DNA of 26,120 nt, from positions 1-26,120 of the forward strand of contig DATCLN010000022.1 of assembly GCA_036563895.1 (NCBI GenBank), in the 5' to 3' direction. A program made the translations under genes and the position numbers. How positions within the stretch are numbered: position 1 is the first letter of the stretch; every line of letters starts with the position of its first letter. Positions 7,956 through 15,645 of this stretch are shown here, one piece after another. This DNA comes from ZCTH02-B3 sp036563895. GTDB lineage: Bacteria > Bacillota > Bacilli > Paenibacillales > Paenibacillaceae. Under the pieces are notes generated by a model. The model made no database searches and was not told where the DNA came from. It saw only the letters and a list, made by a program, of their open reading frames with translations.

Positions 7956-8852
7956 TCAATGGTCCCGGGACGCGAGCAGATCGGCGATTTCCGCCAGCCG
8001 GTCCGGCATGGCCAGCCCGGCTCCCCGCACCGCGGCCTTGGCTTCCTCCGTGAGCAGGCGCAGGCGCCGCCGGCTCTCTTCGAGCCCGAAAAGATAAGGG
8101 TATGTGACCTTCTGCCCCCGCGCGTCGCTGCCCGTCGATTTGCCGAGTTTGTCCGCGTTCCCCAGCACGTCCAGGATGTCGTCCTGGATCTGGTAGGCCA
8201 GGCCCAGCTTGCGCCCGTACAGCTCAAGAGCGTCCAGCTGAACCTCATCCGCCCCGGCGGCATGGCCTCCCGCCCGCAGGGCGAAGGCGACCAGGGCGCC
8301 GGTCTTGCGGGCGTGAATCCGCTCCAGATCCTCCTCGCCGGTGACGCCCCGTTCTTCCAGGATGTCCTCCGCCTGGCCGGAGACCATCCCCGCCAGCCCG
8401 GCCAGACGCGCCAGCTCCGCGCTCACGCGGAGCGCCCGTTCGGCCGGGACGCCGGCATCCGTCGCCCGCGCCACGACGTAAAAGGCGTGGGTCAGCAGCG
8501 CGTCTCCCGCCAAAATGGCCATGGCCTCTCCGAACACCCGATGGTTTGTCGGCTTGCCCCGGCGGAAATCGTCGTTGTCCATGGCCGGCAGATCGTCATG
8601 GATCAGCGAATACGTATGCACCAGTTCCACGGCCACGGCAAAGGGAAGCGCCCGCTCCACCGCAGCCGCCTCGCCTTGCACGCTCTCCGCCGCCGCCAGG
8701 CACAGGATCGGGCGAAGCCGTTTGCCGCCCGCCCACAGCGAGTATTCGACCGCCTCGCGCAGCCTGTCCGGCACCGCCCAGTCCGCGGGCACGGCCTTGG
8801 CCAGCGCTTCTTCCACGCGCTCCCGCATGCGTCTCAGGTAGTCTTCGATCAC
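7956..8852 (-). CDS. ispA: Farnesyl diphosphate synthase (IspA-type polyprenyl synthetase)
   Basis: A 298-residue trans-prenyltransferase that builds C15 (GPP/FPP) from IPP and DMAPP. It carries GGKRLRP (42-48), the first Asp-rich motif DDLPAMDNDD (86-95) with the two-residue insertion typical of bacterial FPP synthases, and the second, DDILD (224-228), followed by GKSTGSDARGQKVTYP. The start is the GTG at 8852 with AAGGAG seven bases upstream. That GTG overlaps the xseB stop by four bases, so it is coupled to xseB. FPP feeds undecaprenyl phosphate and menaquinone synthesis together with Dxs encoded next door. Confidence 0.96.
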   Translation of the reverse strand: MIEDYLRRMRERVEEALAKAVPADWAVPDRLREAVEYSLWAGGKRLRPILCLAAAESVQGEAAAVERALPFAVAVELVHTYSLIHDDLPAMDNDDFRRGKPTNHRVFGEAMAILAGDALLTHAFYVVARATDAGVPAERALRVSAELARLAGLAGMVSGQAEDILEERGVTGEEDLERIHARKTGALVAFALRAGGHAAGADEVQLDALELYGRKLGLAYQIQDDILDVLGNADKLGKSTGSDARGQKVTYPYLFGLEESRRRLRLLTEEAKAAVRGAGLAMPDRLAEIADLLASRDH

Positions 8853-9190
8853 GGCGCGTCTCCTTCGGCAGATCCGTTCGTTCCTTCGTCCGCATCCCGC
8901 TCGGGCAGGAAGGGCTTCCGCCGCAGCTCACCCCGCTCGTCTTCGAGCAGCATTTCGATGCGGCGTTCCGCTTCTTCCAGCTTCCTGCCGCACAGCCGGG
9001 ACAAGGCCATGCCTTCCTGGTACAACTCGATGGCCGTCTCCAGCGGCACGTCTCCGCTCTCCAGCCTGCTTACGATCGTTTCCAGGCGTTCCATCGCCTT
9101 TTCGAAGGACAGTTCCTCCAGCTCCCGCGCGGCCGCGCCCGCCTGCGAACCCGCCGCCGGGCCGGTCCCCTTGGCCGCTTCATCCGCCAT
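8849..9190 (-). CDS. xseB: Exodeoxyribonuclease VII small subunit
   Basis: A 113-residue protein. The family core is LSFEKAMERLETIVSRLESG and PLETAIELYQEGMALSRLCG, a two-helix hairpin that packs on XseA. The usual length is about 70-85 residues; here there is an extra Ala/Gly-rich N-terminal stretch of about 26 residues and an acidic C-terminal tail (FLPERDADEGTNGSAEG). The ATG at 9190 has GGGAGGAG seven bases upstream. It overlaps the end of xseA by 11 bases and the start of ispA by four. ExoVII degrades single-stranded DNA from both ends. Confidence 0.94.
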   Translation of the reverse strand: MADEAAKGTGPAAGSQAGAAARELEELSFEKAMERLETIVSRLESGDVPLETAIELYQEGMALSRLCGRKLEEAERRIEMLLEDERGELRRKPFLPERDADEGTNGSAEGDAP

Positions 9191-10544
9191 CCTGTTTCTC
9201 CTCCCTTTCCAGGCTTTGCACCTGGCAATCCATCCGCCCGTCCGCCAGGCAGACCCTGACCCTGTCGCCGGGGCGGACCTGGCCGACGCTGCGGATGATC
9301 GTCCGTTCCTCAGCGTCATACACGAGCCCGTATCCGCGCGCCATGACTTTCAGCGGGCTCAGCGCATCCAGCTCCCTGAGACGGGCCGCGAAGGCGTCCC
9401 GCTTGTACCTGAGCTGCGCCAGGACGGCCAGCTTCAGGGCGCGCACCGCCGCCTCCGACCGGCTCCGCGCCGCGGCGATCCGTTCCGACGGGCTCGCGGC
9501 CCCCAGCCGGATGTTCAGGCGGGCCAGCCGCTCCCGCGCCCGCTCCCGCTGCGCTTCCATCCGGTGCCGCAGCCGGTCGGCGAGGCGGTCGAGCCGCTCC
9601 GCGCGGTACAGGAGCACCCGGTGCGGCTGGGTGAAGTAGGGCGAACGGGCCGCGTGCCGCCATCTTTCCCGCGCCTGGCCGATGATCAGCCGGACGGACT
9701 TCGTCATCCGCTGGCGCAGGTGGACAAGCCGCATTTGCAGCTCCCCGGCGTGCGGCACCGCCAGCTCGGCGGCCGCGGTGGGCGTCGGCGCGCGCAGGTC
9801 GGCGGCGAAATCGGCGATGGTGAAGTCGGTTTCATGGCCGACCGCGGAAATGACCGGTATCCTGGACGCCCGGATGGCCCGCGCCACCGCTTCCTCGTTG
9901 AACGCCCACAGCTCCTCCAGGGAGCCGCCGCCGCGCCCGACGATGAGGACGTCCGCTTCGCCGAGCCGGTTCATGGCGGCGATGGCCCGGACGATGGACG
10001 GCGCCGCGCCGGTCCCTTGCACCTGCACCGGATAGAGCAAAATCCGCACGGACGGATTGCGCCGCTGCAACGTGGTGATGATGTCCCGCACCGCCGCGCC
10101 GGTGGGCGAAGTGATGACCCCGACCGTCCGCGGATAGGGCGGGATCGGCCGCTTGAGCGCCGGGTCGAACAGCCCCTCGGCCTGCAGCTTGCGCTTCAGC
10201 TGCTCGAAGGCCAGATGGAGGCTGCCGATGCCGTCCGGCTGCATCGTCGTCACGTACAGCTGGTATTGCCCGTCCCGTTCAAACACCGACACGCTGCCCC
10301 GCGCCAGCACCTTCATGCCGTCCTTCGGCAGGAACGGCAGGCGCTGGTTGTAGGAGGCGAACATGACGCACCGGATCAGTCCGCTTTCGTCCTTCAGGGT
10401 GAAATACATGTGGCCGCTGGTGTGGTGCTTGAAATTGGAGATTTCGCCGCGCACCCACACGTCCTGCAGCAGTTCGTCCCGGTCGAGGCGCAGCTTGATG
10501 TACCGGTTCAGCTCCCGGACGGTCAGGATTCGCGCCGCGTCCAT
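9180..10544 (-). CDS. xseA: Exodeoxyribonuclease VII large subunit
   Basis: A 454-residue catalytic subunit of normal length. The N-terminal OB-fold domain (about 1-110: LTVRELNRYIKLRLD, DVWVRGEISNFKHH, SGHMYFTLKDE) binds single-stranded DNA. The nuclease domain follows with PRTVGVITSPTGAA, VLIVGRGGGSLEELWAFNE and AVGHETDFTIADFAADLRAPTP. The C-terminal half is a long Arg-rich coiled coil that carries the small subunits, ending in a small beta domain (SPLKVMARGYGLVYD). The ATG at 10544 has GGGAGGGG upstream. It sits 99 bases behind folD and overlaps xseB. Confidence 0.97.
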   Translation of the reverse strand: MDAARILTVRELNRYIKLRLDRDELLQDVWVRGEISNFKHHTSGHMYFTLKDESGLIRCVMFASYNQRLPFLPKDGMKVLARGSVSVFERDGQYQLYVTTMQPDGIGSLHLAFEQLKRKLQAEGLFDPALKRPIPPYPRTVGVITSPTGAAVRDIITTLQRRNPSVRILLYPVQVQGTGAAPSIVRAIAAMNRLGEADVLIVGRGGGSLEELWAFNEEAVARAIRASRIPVISAVGHETDFTIADFAADLRAPTPTAAAELAVPHAGELQMRLVHLRQRMTKSVRLIIGQARERWRHAARSPYFTQPHRVLLYRAERLDRLADRLRHRMEAQRERARERLARLNIRLGAASPSERIAAARSRSEAAVRALKLAVLAQLRYKRDAFAARLRELDALSPLKVMARGYGLVYDAEERTIIRSVGQVRPGDRVRVCLADGRMDCQVQSLEREEKQDGG

Positions 10545-10643
10545 GCGTTTCCCCTCCCGGCCGCCTTCATGCCCGTTCAGCGCCGGCGTCTTTCAAGCGT
10601 CCGCGCCGGCCGGCGGAGCATCCGCGCGGGCCATGCGCGGGCT

Positions 10644-11501
10644 TTACGCAAGCCCCGCGGCCCGTCTGGCAGCCTTCAGCGTGTTGGCCATGAGCATGGT
10701 GATCGTCATCGGTCCGACGCCGCCCGGCACCGGCGTGATCCAGCCGGCCACCTCGCGCACCGCTTCGAAATCCACGTCCCCGCAGAGTTTCCCGTCCGGC
10801 AGCCGGTTGATGCCCACGTCGATGACCGCCGCGCCGGGCTTGATCCAGTCCGCCTTGACCAGCTTCGGCCTGCCGACGGCGGCCACCACGATGTCCGCCT
10901 GCCGCACGACGGCCGGCAGATCGGCGGTTTTGGAATGGCACACGGTGACCGTCGCGTGTTCGCGAAGGAGCAGCATGGCCGCCGGCTTGCCGACGATGTT
11001 GCTGCGCCCGATGACGACGGCGTGCCGTCCGGCGATGGGGATGCCGGAGCGCTTCAGCATTTCGATGATGCCCGCCGGGGTGCAGGACGGAAGGGCGTCG
11101 TCACCGATGACGAGATTGCCCACGTTCACCGGATGGAAGCCGTCCACGTCCTTGTGCACCGCGATGGCGTCAATGACCGCCTTCTCCCGGATATGGTCCG
11201 GCAGCGGGCTTTGCACGAGGATGCCGTGTATCTCGCTCTTGGCGTTCAGCCTTGCGATCAGCTCCAGAAGCTCCTCTTGCGGCGTTTCCTTCGGCAGGCG
11301 GTGGACCTCCGAATAGAACCCGAGCTCTTCGCACGCCTTCGCCTTGTTGCGCACATAGATCTGCGAAGCGGGATCGTCCCCCACCAGCACGACGGCGAGG
11401 CCGGGCCTGGTGCCCCGCTCCGTCAGCTTTTGCGCCTCGCGGCGGATTTCCTCCCGGATCTCGCTTGAGATGGCTTTCCCGTCGATCAGGCGCGCGCTCA
11501 T
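10644..11501 (-). CDS. folD: Bifunctional methylenetetrahydrofolate dehydrogenase/cyclohydrolase
   Basis: A 285-residue cytosolic enzyme that interconverts 5,10-methylene-, methenyl- and 10-formyl-THF using NADP. Visible are the catalytic region SQIYVRNKAKACEELG (catalytic Lys probably K53), GILVQSPLPDHI, the FolD signature PCTPAGIIEML-like segment (LPSCTPAGIIEMLKR) and the nucleotide-binding GRSNIVGKPAAMLLL, then ITPVPGGVGPMTITMLMANT near the C-terminus. The ATG at 11501 overlaps the nusB stop by four bases (ATGA). The 99-base gap to xseA is GC-rich and shows no clear promoter. Confidence 0.97.
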   Translation of the reverse strand: MSARLIDGKAISSEIREEIRREAQKLTERGTRPGLAVVLVGDDPASQIYVRNKAKACEELGFYSEVHRLPKETPQEELLELIARLNAKSEIHGILVQSPLPDHIREKAVIDAIAVHKDVDGFHPVNVGNLVIGDDALPSCTPAGIIEMLKRSGIPIAGRHAVVIGRSNIVGKPAAMLLLREHATVTVCHSKTADLPAVVRQADIVVAAVGRPKLVKADWIKPGAAVIDVGINRLPDGKLCGDVDFEAVREVAGWITPVPGGVGPMTITMLMANTLKAARRAAGLA

Positions 11502-11941
11502 CCGCGCTCTCCTCCCTTTTCCCTCATCAGGCGTCCCAGCACGCCGTTGACGAAACGGCCCGATTCCTCGGTGCCGAAATGCTTGGCGAGTTCAATGGCC
11601 TCGTTGATGGCCACCTTGGGCGGCACGTCGTCGCGGTACAGGAGTTCATAGGCCGCCAGCCGCAGGATCTGCCTGTCCACCCGCGACAGCCGGTCCAGCT
11701 GCCAGCCGGTCAGATAGGACTGCAGCAGGCGGTCGATTTCCTCTCGATGGCGGGCCACCCCTTCCACCAGCTCGCGCGCGAAGCCCTCGATTTCGCCCAG
11801 GGCGCTGACGTCCAGGTTCAGCTCGTTGTCCTCCCGGGCTTCCTCCAGGATCGCGTCCACCGCGGCGCGCCCGCTGACGCGGTTCATTTCCATCTGGTAC
11901 AGGCTCTGGACGGCGATTTCTCTGGCTTGTCTGCGTTTCAT
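11498..11941 (-). CDS. nusB: Transcription antitermination factor NusB
   Basis: A 147-residue all-helical protein. The start MKRRQAREIAVQSLYQMEMN and the C-terminal VDRQILRLAAYELLYRDDVPPKVAINEAIELAKHFG region with GRFVNGVLGRL are standard NusB. With NusE (ribosomal protein S10) it binds boxA and supports rRNA antitermination. The ATG at 11941 has GGGAGG just upstream; the open frame continues upstream but has no family similarity there. It is coupled to folD by a four-base overlap. A terminator lies 54 bases upstream of its start, so it needs its own promoter, which I could not identify in that short interval. Confidence 0.96.
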   Translation of the reverse strand: MKRRQAREIAVQSLYQMEMNRVSGRAAVDAILEEAREDNELNLDVSALGEIEGFARELVEGVARHREEIDRLLQSYLTGWQLDRLSRVDRQILRLAAYELLYRDDVPPKVAINEAIELAKHFGTEESGRFVNGVLGRLMREKGGERG

Positions 11942-11994
11942 GCTTCCTCCCGTTTGCTGCCGCTCGGGCGGCTTGGCTGTCGGCTTCTCCGCGG

Positions 11995-12037
11995 AAAATA
12001 AAAAACCGCGCCGGCACCTTTCTTCGCCGGGCCGCGC
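11995..12037 (-). terminator. Terminator of the asp23-amaP-DUF2273 operon
   Basis: On the minus strand CGCG-CCGGC pairs with GCCGG-CGCG (two-base bulge on the left arm) and is followed by TTTTTTATTTT. This is a classic intrinsic terminator about 40 bases after the DUF2273 stop and separates that operon from nusB. Confidence 0.85.
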
Positions 12038-12078
12038 AGACGGTACACCGTTTGCCGGACAAGGCTTCGCCGCGGGTG

Positions 12079-12309
12079 TCAGCGCGACCGTGGCCATCGG
12101 TTGAGCAGCCAGTCCACGAACCGCTCCCAGGAAAAGGGCGGCTCCCGCTTCTCGTCCCGCAGCTTGCCGATCCAGTATCCGGTTCCGACAAGCAGCGCAC
12201 AAAACAGCATGTCCCAAAATCCGCTGATTTCGTACACGATAAACAACGCCCCGCCCGCCAGGGCACCGATCAGGCGGCCTCCGCTGGCCTGCCACCATTC
12301 CTTCCACAT
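12079..12309 (-). CDS. DUF2273 small membrane protein
   Basis: A 76-residue protein with a tight pair of hydrophobic helices (about GRLIGALAGGALFIVYEISGF, WDMLFCALLVGTGYWIGKL in two segments) and a short basic cytosolic tail. It matches the DUF2273 family commonly found next to amaP and Asp23 genes. Function is unknown; a role at the envelope with AmaP is inferred from context. I chose the ATG at 12309 (MWKEWWQ), as relatives start there; a GTG at 12321 is in frame but has no usable ribosome site. It lies directly behind amaP. Confidence 0.85.
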   Translation of the reverse strand: MWKEWWQASGGRLIGALAGGALFIVYEISGFWDMLFCALLVGTGYWIGKLRDEKREPPFSWERFVDWLLNRWPRSR

Positions 12310-12324
12310 CGGGCGGCGCACCCC

Positions 12325-12891
12325 CTATTCAACGCGGCTCTTGAACGTGGCCGGCGAATGGGCGACGTTGGCGATGAAAACGGACACTTCCGCCACGGGG
12401 ATGCCGGTCGTTTCCTCGACGTGGGCCGCCACCGTGCGCTGGATTTCCTCCGACAGGGCGGGAATGGGACCTTCGCCGTCGGCGAAGGCGCGGATCATGA
12501 TGACCAGGCCGCTGTCGGCCACCCGCACCCGGGCCTTCAGGTCCCTGGCGCCGCGCACGCGGGACGCCGCCTTCAGCGACAGGTTTTCCACCGTTTCCAG
12601 GGAGATGCGGATATCGCCGAGTTCGGTTCGCTGGTTGATGGACGGCGGCACGGATCCGCCGCCCCTGACAGACAGGATGAAAAAGCGGACGCTCAGCAGC
12701 AGGAGCAGCACGGCGATGACGATCACCGTCGTCCGGACGGCACCCGACCCGCCCGCAACGAGCGCGGCGGCGTATTCCAGCCAGGAGACGGGAATGCCTC
12801 CGCCGGCGGCCACAATGGCGAAAACGGCCAGCACGCCGACCGCCAGGCTGTACAGGAACAACAGCAGCTTGTCCACTGTGCGGATCAACAA
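12325..12891 (-). CDS. amaP: AmaP, alkaline shock (Asp23) membrane anchor protein
   Basis: A 188-residue protein with two N-terminal transmembrane helices (about 8-31 and 52-74, TTVIVIAVLLLLLSVRFFIL) and a C-terminal Asp23-like domain (GDIRISLETVENLSLKAA, VRVADSGLVIMIRAF, IPVAEVSVFIANV). In Staphylococcus aureus, AmaP tethers Asp23 to the membrane. The start is a TTG at 12891 with GGGAGG seven bases upstream. It follows asp23 after a 192-base GC-rich spacer and precedes the DUF2273 gene, the usual order in Gram-positives. Confidence 0.9.
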   Translation of the reverse strand: MLIRTVDKLLLFLYSLAVGVLAVFAIVAAGGGIPVSWLEYAAALVAGGSGAVRTTVIVIAVLLLLLSVRFFILSVRGGGSVPPSINQRTELGDIRISLETVENLSLKAASRVRGARDLKARVRVADSGLVIMIRAFADGEGPIPALSEEIQRTVAAHVEETTGIPVAEVSVFIANVAHSPATFKSRVE

Positions 12892-12950
12892 ATATCGTCC
12901 TCCCGTTGGCTGCAGCGCGTTGGGTGCGGCTTGTCCGGCTTGCGGTCCGC

Positions 12951-12970
12951 CCCGGGCCGGATCGCCCGGG
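12951..12970. repeat. Perfect hairpin in the asp23-amaP spacer
   Basis: CCCGGGC (12951-12957) and GCCCGGG (12964-12970) pair perfectly around a six-base loop. The spacer 12892-13083 is very GC-rich and also holds two GCCGGC copies three bases apart (13018-13032). No U-tract and no credible ORF is present. It could slow RNA polymerase or protect mRNA ends. Confidence 0.5.
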
Positions 12971-13083
12971 CCTGACCGCCCATACCGGACCGGATCGGGC
13001 GGGACCGCCGCGCACCGGCCGGCAGAGCCGGCAGTCCTTCGGCGGCCGGACGGGCCGCTCCGCGGGCAGCCGCGCGCCGGCCG

Positions 13084-13494
13084 TCACCGGACGCGGGACG
13101 GCTGCTCCTCTTCCTCGCGCTTCTCGCCCGTCGTCTTGAAATGCACGTCGTGGACGTGGACGTTCACTTCCACCACGCTGAGGCCGGTCATCGTCTCGAT
13201 GGATTGCTTGACGTTGCGCTGGACGGCCGCGCACACTTCCGGAATCTTGTAGCCGTATTCCACCACGAGGGAGACGTCGACGGCGGCTTCCCGCTGGCCG
13301 ACCTCAACCTTGACCCCCTTGGAGGGATTCTTCCGTCCCAAAAACTCGGCGATCCCCGAAGAAATGCCGCCGCTCATGCCCGCGACGCCTTCCGTCTCGA
13401 TGGCGGCCAGCCCGGCGATGACGGCGATCACTTCCGGGGCGATCTGGATCGTCCCCATTTCCGTGCGTTCGTAATCGGGAAGGACCGTTTCCAT
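13084..13494 (-). CDS. Asp23/Gls24 family envelope stress protein (YqhY-like)
   Basis: A 136-residue protein made of one Asp23 domain: GTIQIAPEVIAVIAGLAAIETEG, VAGMSGG, VKVEVGQREAAVDVSLVVEYG, IPEVCAAVQRNVKQSIETMTGL and VVEVNVHVHDVHF. The tail is charged (EKREEEEQ). B. subtilis YqhY lies at the same position, behind accBC, and has been linked to control of acetyl-CoA carboxylase activity. The start is the ATG at 13494 with GGAGG nine bases upstream; the frame continues upstream without family similarity. It has its own promoter at 13575-13603 and leads the operon with amaP and DUF2273. Confidence 0.93.
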   Translation of the reverse strand: METVLPDYERTEMGTIQIAPEVIAVIAGLAAIETEGVAGMSGGISSGIAEFLGRKNPSKGVKVEVGQREAAVDVSLVVEYGYKIPEVCAAVQRNVKQSIETMTGLSVVEVNVHVHDVHFKTTGEKREEEEQPSRVR

Positions 13495-13574
13495 GGTCCG
13501 CTTCCTCCTTCCATGCGCCGGCGGCCTCGGCAAAGCCAAAGCCCGGCGCCGGTTTCCCGCAGGCCAGTACTATA

Positions 13575-13603
13575 ACTATAGCATCGCAGGAGAAATATGA
13601 CAA
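13575..13603 (-). promoter_or_regulatory. Sigma-A promoter of the asp23-amaP-DUF2273 operon
   Basis: On the minus strand TTGTCA (13598-13603, five of six) and TATAGT (13575-13580, five of six) are separated by exactly 17 bases, with TGC just before the -10 (extended -10). The -35 begins four bases after the accC stop. Transcription would start near 13568, giving a leader of about 75 bases. Confidence 0.8.
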
Positions 13604-13606
13604 ACT

Positions 13607-14953
13607 TCAGGCGAGCCCCTGCTCTTCCAGAAACCGGATGTCAAACGTTCCCCGCTGGAACTCGCGGTTTTCGAGCAGCCGCAGATGGAACGGGATCGTC
13701 GTTTTGACGCCTTCCACCATAAACTCGCCCAACGCGCGCCTGGCCCGGGCGATCGCTTCCTCGCGGTCGGCTCCCCACACGATGAGCTTGGCGATCAGCG
13801 AATCGTAATGGGGAGGGATGACATAATCCGTATAAGCCGCGCTGTCCACCCGCACGCCCGGCCCGCCGGGAGGCAGCCAGAAGCTGATGCGGCCCGGCGA
13901 AGGCATGAAGTTCCGGTCCGGGTCTTCCGCGTTGATGCGGAACTCGATGGCCCAGCCGTCGAACTTCACCTGGTCCTGGGTGAAGGAAAGCGGATCTCCC
14001 TCCGCCACCAGGATCATTTCCTTGACCAGATCGATGCCCGTGACCATTTCCGTAACCGGGTGCTCGACCTGGATGCGCGTGTTCATCTCCAAAAAATAAA
14101 ACTGTCCGTCCGGCCCGAGCAAAAATTCCACCGTGCCCGCGCCCACGTAGTCCACCGCTTTGGCGGCACGGACCGCGGCTTCGCCCATCCTCAGGCGCAG
14201 CTCCGGCGTCATGACCGGACAGGGCGCCTCCTCGACCAGCTTCTGGCGGCGGCGCTGGATGGAACAGTCGCGCTCTCCCAGATGGCAGACGTTGCCGTGC
14301 CGGTCGGCCATGATCTGGATCTCGACATGCTTCATGCCGGTCAGATACTTCTCCAGATACACGCCGTCGTTGCCGAAGGCGGCGCCGGCCTCGCGCCGGG
14401 CGGTCTCGATTTCGCGGACGAGCTCCTCTTCGCTGTGGACGACCCGTATTCCCCGGCCTCCTCCCCCCGCCGTCGCCTTGATGACGACGGGATATCCGAT
14501 CTCCCGGGCGATGTCAAGGGCTTCGCGCGTGTCTTTAACCAGCCCGTCCGATCCGGGGATGACCGGTACGCCCGCGCTCTTCATCGTTTCCCGGGCGGCG
14601 GACTTGTCCCCCATGCGGGCGATGGCCGCCGCGGGCGGGCCGATGAAGGCGATGTCGCACGTCTCGCAGAGCTCGGCGAAGTCCGCGTTTTCCGCCAGAA
14701 ACCCGTATCCCGGATGGATCGCGTCGCACTCCGTGAGCGTCGCCGCGCTCATGATGTTGTGCAGGTTCAGATAGCTCTCCCTGGCGGGCGTGGGGCCGAT
14801 GCAGTAGGCCTCGTCGGCCAGCCGGACATGGAGCGCGTCCCGGTCGGCTTCGGAGTAAACGGCGACGGTGGCGATGCCCAGCTCGCGGCAGGCGCGGATG
14901 ATGCGCACCGCGATCTCGCCGCGGTTGGCCACCAGGATTTTCTGGAACTTCAA
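13607..14953 (-). CDS. accC: Acetyl-CoA carboxylase, biotin carboxylase subunit
   Basis: A 448-residue ATP-grasp enzyme that carboxylates biotin on AccB with ATP and bicarbonate, the first step of fatty-acid synthesis. It opens FQKILVANRGEIAVRIIRAC; visible motifs are DAIHPGYGFLAENADFAE, the Gly-rich ATP loop KATAGGGGRGIR, GERDCSIQRRRQKLVEEAP and FLEMNTRIQVEHPVTE with the metal and catalytic residues. The start is a TTG at 14953 with AAAGGAGG eight bases upstream; the frame remains open through accB, but that is a shadow. It sits 20 bases behind accB. No terminator is evident after its stop, where the asp23 promoter begins. Confidence 0.97.
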   Translation of the reverse strand: MKFQKILVANRGEIAVRIIRACRELGIATVAVYSEADRDALHVRLADEAYCIGPTPARESYLNLHNIMSAATLTECDAIHPGYGFLAENADFAELCETCDIAFIGPPAAAIARMGDKSAARETMKSAGVPVIPGSDGLVKDTREALDIAREIGYPVVIKATAGGGGRGIRVVHSEEELVREIETARREAGAAFGNDGVYLEKYLTGMKHVEIQIMADRHGNVCHLGERDCSIQRRRQKLVEEAPCPVMTPELRLRMGEAAVRAAKAVDYVGAGTVEFLLGPDGQFYFLEMNTRIQVEHPVTEMVTGIDLVKEMILVAEGDPLSFTQDQVKFDGWAIEFRINAEDPDRNFMPSPGRISFWLPPGGPGVRVDSAAYTDYVIPPHYDSLIAKLIVWGADREEAIARARRALGEFMVEGVKTTIPFHLRLLENREFQRGTFDIRFLEEQGLA

Positions 14954-14973
14954 GGGAACGTCCTCCTTTGCCG

Positions 14974-15462
14974 TCATTCCGGTCGGACCAAAAAGAGCGG
15001 CTGGCCGAACTCGACGAGCTGGCCGTTCTCCACCAGAATTTCGACGATTTCGCCCCGAACCTCCGCCTCCAGGGGATTCATCAGTTTCATCGCTTCCAGG
15101 ATGCAGACGACCGTCTTTTCCGTGACCTTGTCGCCGACGTTGACGAACGGCGGCGCATCGGGCGCCGGCGCGCGGTAGAAGGTACCGACCATGGGCGACA
15201 CGATGGCGTGCAGGCCTTCGCGGGAAAGGTCCCTCTCCGCCTTGGCCGGCTCGGCGGGCGCATCCTTCCCGGCGGCGGGCGCCTGGGCCGGCGCGGGCGG
15301 GTTCTGCACCGGCGCCGCGGGAGCGGGCTGCACGTTCACCGCTTCGGTCCGGTTGGGTTTCCGGATGCAAAGCCGCGATCCTTCGTTTTCGATTTCCAAT
15401 TCTTGAATGGACGTCTGGTCCACCAGTTTGATCAGTTCCTTGATTTCGCTCAGCTTGAACAA
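14974..15462 (-). CDS. accB: Acetyl-CoA carboxylase, biotin carboxyl carrier protein
   Basis: A 162-residue protein. The N-terminal part (FKLSEIKELIKLVDQTSIQE, ELEIENEG) is the usual BCCP head, followed by an Ala/Pro-rich swinging linker (about 44-75) and the biotinyl domain (IVSPMVGTFYRAPAP with the thumb, then ILEAMKLMNPLEAE). Lys126 in EAMKLMNP is the biotinylation site. The start is a TTG at 15462 with AAGGAG eight bases upstream; a GTG three codons earlier is too close to that site. It is the first gene of accB-accC and has its own promoter behind the spoIIIA terminator. Confidence 0.97.
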   Translation of the reverse strand: MFKLSEIKELIKLVDQTSIQELEIENEGSRLCIRKPNRTEAVNVQPAPAAPVQNPPAPAQAPAAGKDAPAEPAKAERDLSREGLHAIVSPMVGTFYRAPAPDAPPFVNVGDKVTEKTVVCILEAMKLMNPLEAEVRGEIVEILVENGQLVEFGQPLFLVRPE

Positions 15463-15531
15463 AGCGGTCACTCCTTGGCGGTATTGCCCTCGCGCGAAGC
15501 CCGGAACACGGTACAGCCAATTAACGGAATT

Positions 15532-15559
15532 ATTATAACATATCCCGTCCAAATGCAAA
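15532..15559 (-). promoter_or_regulatory. Extended -10 sigma-A promoter of accBC
   Basis: On the minus strand TGTTATAAT is a perfect extended -10 (TATAAT at 15532-15537). TTTGCA (15554-15559, four of six) is a weak -35 with a 16-base spacer and overlaps the T-tract of the upstream terminator. The leader would be about 62 bases. The bases around the -10 are identical over 14 positions to the lysC promoter. Confidence 0.7.
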
Positions 15560-15598
15560 GAGCGGAATCTCCTCCCGCCCGCGCGGGAGAGACCGCTC
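15551..15598 (-). terminator. Terminator of the spoIIIA operon
   Basis: On the minus strand GAGCGG and CCGCTC close a long stem with TCCCGC/GCGGGA inside (15560-15598), followed by TTTGCATTT. It lies about 50 bases after the spoIIIAH stop and separates the sporulation operon from accBC. Confidence 0.8.
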
Positions 15599-15645
15599 CG
15601 CTGGTGCCTTGCGGCCGGTCCGCCGGCCGGCGCGCCAGGATGCCG

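Noticed and set aside
7776..11468. A 1230-codon open frame on the plus strand opposite ispA, xseB, xseA and folD
   Set aside because: Shadow of four genuine genes; no domains, no ribosome site, composition typical of GC-driven antisense frames.
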